A stretch of 64,000 nt of DNA from Coniferiporia sulphurascens. Taxonomy: Eukaryota; Basidiomycota; Agaricomycetes; Hymenochaetales; Hymenochaetaceae. The notes under the pieces were generated by a model, which searched no databases, was not told the DNA's origin, and saw only the letters and a list, made by a program, of their open reading frames with translations. The stretch's first letter is position 1, and every line of letters starts with the position of its first letter. The stretch covers positions 744,001 through 808,000 of the forward strand of contig NBBA01000008.1 in the NCBI GenBank assembly GCA_002794785.1. Reading direction: 5' to 3'. The translations under genes were made by a program, and so were the position numbers. Positions 58,528 to 64,000 of this stretch are shown in pieces.

Positions 58528-61334
58528 TTAGTCGTCTTGTCCGTCCCAGGAGTAATCGTTGAATGCATTAGTCCACCATCTTACTTCAACACCCGCACCC
58601 ACGCCCCCGCTGATCCCCGCCTGTGGATCATCGCGGCATATATCACCCCTTTCTTCTACTTCCTTCACCAGTTCGTCTATGAGCCCGACGCTGAGTGCTT
58701 CCATACCTGCGATCTCTGTCATAGTTAGCGGGTGCGAGTCGACAAGTAATGCGGCGAGGCGCGCCGCAAATGCCGATGGAGTATATGCGGGTGTGTGTAG
58801 CACACGTAGGCCTGAGGCGAGTGTGCGCGTAGTGATAGCCGGCGTGGTATGCAGGGGAAGATAGGAGAGTGCTTTGAGGGTTATTTCTGGTGATATCAGA
58901 GCTAGAAAGAAGTAATGTAAGTTTCTCGTCTCAGCTGCGAAGCCCTTTCCGAGGGAAGATCGTACCTACGCCTCTTGCCCGATTCCATCCGCCCCATACC
59001 TCATCCAGGCCTACAATCCCTCTGTCTCTCATGATACCGACCTTTTCCCCTCTTCTTTCCCCGATACGTGAACCCTCATCACCCTCGAGTATGCCCGCTA
59101 ATTCGATAGCAAGCTGTTCGAGGTACTTTCGCTCGTCACTACTCATGTCTGCCGTGATCGCTGTGTTCTTCATGCCCAGACCAAGCTGTCCGAGCGACGA
59201 ACGTACGAAAGTCGCTTCCTCAGGTTCTAATGGCTCCGCCATACTTGATGGATTGCGCGCTGCGGCGGAAAGCTGCTCGTTGAGGCCTTTCGCAAGACGG
59301 ACCATGTCTTGAGCCTTCGACATGAGAGCCTCTAGATCTGCGAAAGCATCAGACATTCCACGTTCGGTGTGTAATACGGAAGAATTGATCGTCTGAAGAA
59401 TGCCGCCTGTAATCGAGATGCAATTAATCGAAACGTTTGATTTTCAGAAATTTTATCCTGTTCTTTAAGAACAAGGTAGACTTACTGATACCGGATAGGC
59501 CGACGGACGCTTCCCGTCCCGATCCACTTGGACTCCAGCCTGCATCATGCGCCTGTGAAACAAGCGGTCCATAATTCTTATCCATAGAAGAAAAAGATAA
59601 ATGATCGAACGAACCTCCCATTCCTTTTGCTGTAAGGCTGTCTTCAGTGCCGCGTAAAAGGCTTTGTCACCGCCTTTCCGGAAGCTTAATTTGATATATC
59701 GTGCCTTTTCGTCAATATCGATAGAAGGGTCATTATCAGAAGAGCCTTGTTCAAAAGCCGGCGACACAGGTCTTGACGTCGGTGCGGATTTCGATGCAAA
59801 ATGTGTCGGCTGCAAACCAGAGTTTGATTCTTGCTCTCGTTCCAATTCCGTTGAAGACAAAGGTGTTCCACATATCTCACATTCCCGCATATACGGATGA
59901 TTGAGGAAGGTACAAGCCGAACAGGAGATAGTACTTGGACGATGGCTCCCCCTTGCATTTTCACCTCCGCCCGATCCATGGGACACTCCTCTTGGAGGAG
60001 ATGCACCCGCTTGTAATGCTGAAGGTATGAACGGAGACGAGGATGCATTTATAATCGATGAGGGGAGCGACCTCGAGTGAAAAAGTGTAGGGTTTGCGCT
60101 CAGGGTCGATATAGCATTCCGCGAGGAAGATATCGGCACAGGAGACAAACGTGAAGGGGGAGTGTTCATATTTACGGTACTCGAAGACCTGGGAGTAGAA
60201 GATGAGGGTGTAGCAGAGGTCGAGACGGAGCGCGGCATCCCACAGAGTCCACATGCATCACGCGCCGCGGGCGAAAGACCAGGGGGATTGCGATACCCGC
60301 ATATCTCGCATTCCCATGTGTCAAACGGGTTGTCGGAGAGAACTGGTACTGGCGCGGGGCTATCAGGCAATGGAGATGGGACGCCAATCCTCACTCCATC
60401 GGACGTGTCGCCTACAGCTAATGTCGGCGTTGGCACTACTAGATCTGCGTTTGACCCCTGCTCACGCCTGACATTGCGCTTTGGCGTACTCAGGTAAAGG
60501 GTTACCTTCGGTGAGCTTGTGAAGAAGCCGGCGTAGCTCTCTGTATGCGTAACAATATTGAGGTTGAGTACGAGCGATGCGCCGCGCTCGGCGGAGGGCG
60601 GCGGCGCATGGATCGGCGACGAAGATGATGCACCAGCTATGAAGAACACACGTTGCGAGGTAACATGCACTGTACCAGACTGATGATGCGCGGATTTGTT
60701 TGGTCTGTAGGTGGTCTGAACGTCAGTAGCTGCCCAGCTTTGATGAAACAACAGAAGCTGCCAAGTCTTAAAGTAAATTGGATTAAATCAAAGACTATTT
60801 GCTGTATATTGGAGAAGAAATGATCGGAAAGCCCCATTTCCCGTCATGATAACAACTGTGATAGGATGTGAAAACAGCGCATATCTATCTCGGCGACTGG
60901 ACGCGCCAGAAGCGCGGAAGTGGATAATTCTCGCGCGAGTCCCGGAAGCCCGCCTGTCGAACGGAGCCGGCACATGCGGCGTAAAACTAGCGACATTCTT
61001 GTGAGTCTAAAACTCTCACCAGACGGGCCGTCGCTCGGCAGAAAATATGGACTGGAAACATTCAACAACAACCCTGGCTTCCCGACCATGGCCGCACATT
61101 GGGATAGGGCGGTGGGTATGACACTGAAAAAAGGCCATGTGTGTGCAAATGGTCCTATTGCTCCAACCGTAAAAGGGGAACGAACCGGGAAACAGCAGGC
61201 ACGATCGCAACGACTCACCCGTCATATAACCCAACACCGTCTTGACTCGCGAGAAGATGCTCATCCTCATACAATAGAGCAGAAACAGGGATTGTCCCGT
61301 CGATTGTTTGGCCGTAGCGCATCAGAACCGCCAT
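58528..61334 (-). CDS. VPS36: ESCRT-II subunit Vps36
   Basis: Vps36 of ESCRT-II, which sorts ubiquitinated cargo at endosomes. Exons, in transcript order: 61334-61219, 60704-59615, 59552-59486, 59406-58966, 58901-58528; 695 residues. Exon 1 has the GLUE start DGTIPVSALLYEDEHLLASQDGVGLYDG and joins in phase to PNKSAHHQSGTVHVTSQRVFF. Two NZF zinc fingers interrupt the GLUE domain, WECEICGYRNPPG...CGLCG and CSACTFLNHPYMRECEICG, as in yeast Vps36; they bind ESCRT-I and ubiquitin. GLUE resumes at ARYIKLSFRKGGDKAFYAAL. The C-terminal EAP winged helices have GIVGLDEVWGGWNRARGVALISPE, LRVLHTPAYT and ICRDDPQAGI. Intron 1 is 514 nt, the longest in any gene here. The Ser/Pro-rich loop between the fingers is long. 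Confidence 0.94.
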
Positions 61335-62458
61335 GATCATAAACCGGCCTATATTATGGAGCGCTCGTAGACAAGCATCGAAAGTTTGATGTTCAGACTT
61401 CAGAGGCGATTGAAGTTATCTTGTTAGATTGGACGACTACACGGGAAAGTCAGGAGTAATTGGAACAAATGATCTGGTTGATGTCCTGCGATATCAGGGG
61501 ATCCGAATTCGATGGCCAATCCGATGAGTCTTCATGCGCTGACGACCTCGTCCACCCGCTATTGGAGGCGTGTATATGGAGGAACGTGTTGGGATCACAG
61601 TGATTACGCAATGAAATTGCCGCTTCAGGCTGGGCTGTGTGGGCACCGTACTCTCACCACGGCCGTGTTGACTCCCACCATGGCTTCTTCATTCCTCTCA
61701 TCGTGTACTTTATACAATCTGGATTTGGCCCTGATGGATCTGTTTGGACTGCCTCCGTTGATTACTGGTCGGTTGGAACATGGCCCGTGCTGCTTTCCCA
61801 AATGCCTCCGAAGTTTCCGCAAGTTCCCCTCTCGGAGCACATCCTTTGCACGATTTGCACGCGAAGCGGGTTATTGGCTGTATCGACTGGCCTTGTCTCG
61901 CGGTTGGCCGCTCATCAGGAGTGACTCGGCTTCTGCGTGTAGACCGAGGCCGGGTGACCATGTTCGCCTCCCGAAGTCCGGATGCAAACCGAATCTACGT
62001 CTCGCTGACTCGCGTGGAACTAATGTCGTAACAACATTCCATACGCGGCTGTACCAAGACTCTCAAACTGTTAGCGTGAGGACATCCTTAATTGACCCGA
62101 CCTCATAGCGCCTGCGAAAGAGATTGGGCGAGAATAGCAAGTGAACACTGGTTGGTCTGCCCTTTAACCTTGCCCCCGCAGGACTCTCAAGCACACTCCT
62201 CATCTCATCGAGGTGCCCCCTCTTTCCTTCGTTCCCCCCGCACTCTCCGTGCCTGTACCATCCTCTCACGTCCTGTCCCTCAACGATCTGGGCTTCTGGG
62301 GCTACCTCTCGCCTGGCTAGTTATCTGCTCTAGTACTTAAGTTTACTGGAGTTTGAACGGCGGGTACTTCCTCTTGCCCTTCCGCCGGTATCGATTGAAG
62401 CGCTCTGCACGACTTTGCTCGACAACCGCGTGCGGAGACAACACCTCTAGTAGTCGGG
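61335..62458. other. Divergent spacer, VPS36 / secreted protein
   Basis: About 1.1 kb. A plus-strand frame at 61512-62108 (198 codons from ATG) is the longest but is Arg/Ser/Cys-rich and changes character along its length. Competing frames in the same DNA (61637-61924, 61780-62031) are equally plausible. I do not call a gene. Confidence 0.4.
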
Positions 62459-63676
62459 ATGTTTGAGATGTATCAACGTTCGTTCCGTCGCCACACTCAG
62501 ACGAGACTGCGATTGCTGCTGTCATTACTGGTGTTTGTAGCTGTAATAGGGACTTCAAACGCTCAGGTATACCTTTCTCCTCCCCTCTCCCGAATTTTGT
62601 TGTCAGCTGGTTCAGGAAGGGGGTCACCGGCTTGTTTGTTCAAAGCACTAATATTTGATTTTGACTTATCCTTAGCAAAATGTCACGCTTGATGACACGG
62701 ACTTGTACATCATCTATTCACCCGCGACATCCTGGCATGCCAGTACGGTCCCTTGTGCGTCTTGTCTAATGCCTGCGAATGGTACCGCCTTCGGTGGCAC
62801 ATGGCACGACGGTACACATATTGTCTCGACAGTTGACGAGGACGATGAGGGCGCCGCCGGCGATGCAGCTGGGGATGGAACGACAACGAGCTCTGCAACG
62901 AAGTTCACTGCAAGCTCTTCCTCGAGCTCGAGCGCTCAACCCGCACAAACGACCGATGATGGCGACGAAAATAAGGGAGGGAAGGGGAAAGGTGGTGATG
63001 GGACGAGGCGATTTAGACGGGCGATGTCCCCGTAAGTTTTTTCAAGTTCCGTTCTTTGGTCACCTTTTCCCCAAGAACTAAATGCTTTGCATGGAAGACA
63101 TTCTGTATCACAGAGCGGGAAAGTAAAACGTGATGAGAATCCTTTCGAAGTGCAAGGAGACGATTCAGACGACCCCGGCTCCCAAGACGTCCCTGTAACC
63201 GCTACGCTGAACTTTTCCGGTAAGTCGCTTACTGTTGTCACTTTCAGGCCGTTGTTGTGATTGGACGATTACTAAAAATCCGACATTCTTCCTAACATAT
63301 AGGGACAGCTATTTTTTTATTTGCCATTATGCCGCTGTTCCCGGCACCGCCAAACACCACTCCAACGACCACGAATTTAAGCTTTACTCTGGACGGATCG
63401 GCTCGTGGCCAGCTGTTATATCAGCCGGATGCTACGAAAACGGGAACACCTACCGTCAATAGTTCAACCGCTGAGAAGTTCCTCCCTGGCATTAATGTCT
63501 TTAGTTTGTCGGGGCTAGATGATACTGCCCACTCGCTCGTTGTGAATGTGGGTGCGGACAGTGTCTTTCTGTTTGATTACGCGGTATATACAGCGGGCGC
63601 GTCTGATTCAGTCTCGTCTACGACGACTGCACCGGGAAGCCAGCTCACGGAGAGTAGCAAGAATGTAAATGGGTGA
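62459..63676 (+). CDS. Secreted fungal beta-sandwich protein of unknown function
   Basis: Exons: 62459-62566, 62676-63031, 63116-63219, 63303-63676; 313 residues if translation stops at the TGA at 63674. A signal peptide is clear (LLLSLLVFVAVIGTSNAQ, cut after NAQ). The mature part has the fungal pattern VTLDDTDLYIIYSP, WHASTVPCASCLMP, AFGGTWHDGTH, then a Ser/Asp/Gly-rich linker, VTATLNFSGTAIFLFAIMPL, TTNLSFTLDG and HSLVVNVGADSVFLFDYAVYTA. Related Agaricomycete proteins often continue with a transmembrane helix and cytosolic tail. Here the exon ends at a good donor (GG/GTGAGT at 63673), but no following transmembrane exon could be found before the window ends, so the 3' end is uncertain. Exon 3 uses an acceptor CAGAG, two bases past the first AG. 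Confidence 0.78.
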
Positions 63677-64000
63677 GTTGAGTCTTCTCCCCTATCATTC
63701 ACTTGTACAGCACTTTCCGCCGCGCAATCAACCACGCGTGCGCGTCACGTCCCCTGATTGGTTAATGGGCTCGTTCTTTCCTTTTGGGTGGTTTTTCCGC
63801 CCGGAAGAAACGCGCCAAATCGCCTCATCTTCGGAGAGGCTGGTATTGGGCAGCTGCTTGAGATCATCACTTTACAGCGTCTCAATTGTTGTTGATCAGT
63901 TATCTTCTTTGTTCCCTCTCCACCCTCTTTCCAATCCCTCCTTGCATTTCTTGCCTCGTCTGCGACCGTCAAAACCTAAACTGATCATGTCTTCAACCTC
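63677..64000. other. End of window, no gene resolved
   Basis: 324 bp. An ATG at 63987 with an in-frame ATG TCT TCA ACC could begin another plus-strand gene, but only 14 bases remain. Pyrimidine-rich DNA before it would suit a promoter. Confidence 0.3.

Noticed and set aside
61512..62108. 198-codon plus-strand frame before the secreted protein gene
   Set aside because: No motif, several equally open competing frames, no convincing splice partners.

Overview
This window is nuclear DNA from a filamentous basidiomycete fungus, most likely an Agaricomycete. Almost every gene is cut by short introns (about 45-80 nt, GT/AG, CTNAC-type branch points), genes lie close together on both strands, and the families are basidiomycete ones: STE3 pheromone receptors, a CLA4 PAK kinase next to them, a fungal secreted beta-sandwich protein and a single-pass membrane protein with PY motifs. 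Exon structures were assembled by eye from splice sites, phase and family knowledge; all proposed models stay in frame from first to last exon.

Layout. 1-1.4 kb: 3' part of OXA1. 1.4-4.9 kb: no recognisable gene. 4.9-6.7 kb: a monocarboxylate-type MFS permease. 8.4-11.8 kb: an HCS1/IGHMBP2-like SF1 helicase. 12.0-13.9 kb: an OTU deubiquitinase. 14.7-16.5 kb: CNOT11. 17.9-20.7 kb (minus): CLA4. 21.6-22.0 kb (minus): mitochondrial ribosomal protein uS19m. 22.4-23.5 kb: a membrane protein with a PPxY tail. 24.5-26.7 kb (minus): DML1/Misato. 26.8-27.7 kb: an RG-rich acidic protein. 28.1-37.8 kb: three STE3-type receptor genes (two minus, one plus) with long empty spacers. 38.3-39.8 kb: RPN9. 41.0-43.8 kb (minus): a two-Myb telomere-binding-type protein. 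44.3-50.6 kb (minus): a 24-exon SHPRH/IRC20-type helicase with a RING finger. 50.8-53.1 kb (minus): a second MFS transporter. 53.5-54.4 kb (minus): prefoldin subunit 3. 54.6-57.5 kb: MRD1. 58.5-61.3 kb (minus): VPS36. 62.5-63.7 kb: a secreted protein.

The standout region is the receptor cluster. Two closely related receptors point away from each other across a 3.2 kb spacer, a divergent third lies beside them, and CLA4 lies about 7.4 kb from the nearest receptor. This resembles a pheromone/receptor (MAT-B) locus or a derived receptor cluster, yet no CaaX pheromone precursor could be found in its spacers. The flanks are mostly conserved housekeeping genes: mitochondrial biogenesis (OXA1, uS19m, DML1), the proteasome and ubiquitin system (RPN9, OTU, SHPRH-like E3, VPS36), RNA metabolism (CNOT11, MRD1) and chaperones (prefoldin). 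Other points of note are GC-AG introns placed by conserved reading frame, very short exons, an unusually long VPS36 intron and a possible C/D-box snoRNA inside an MRD1 intron.
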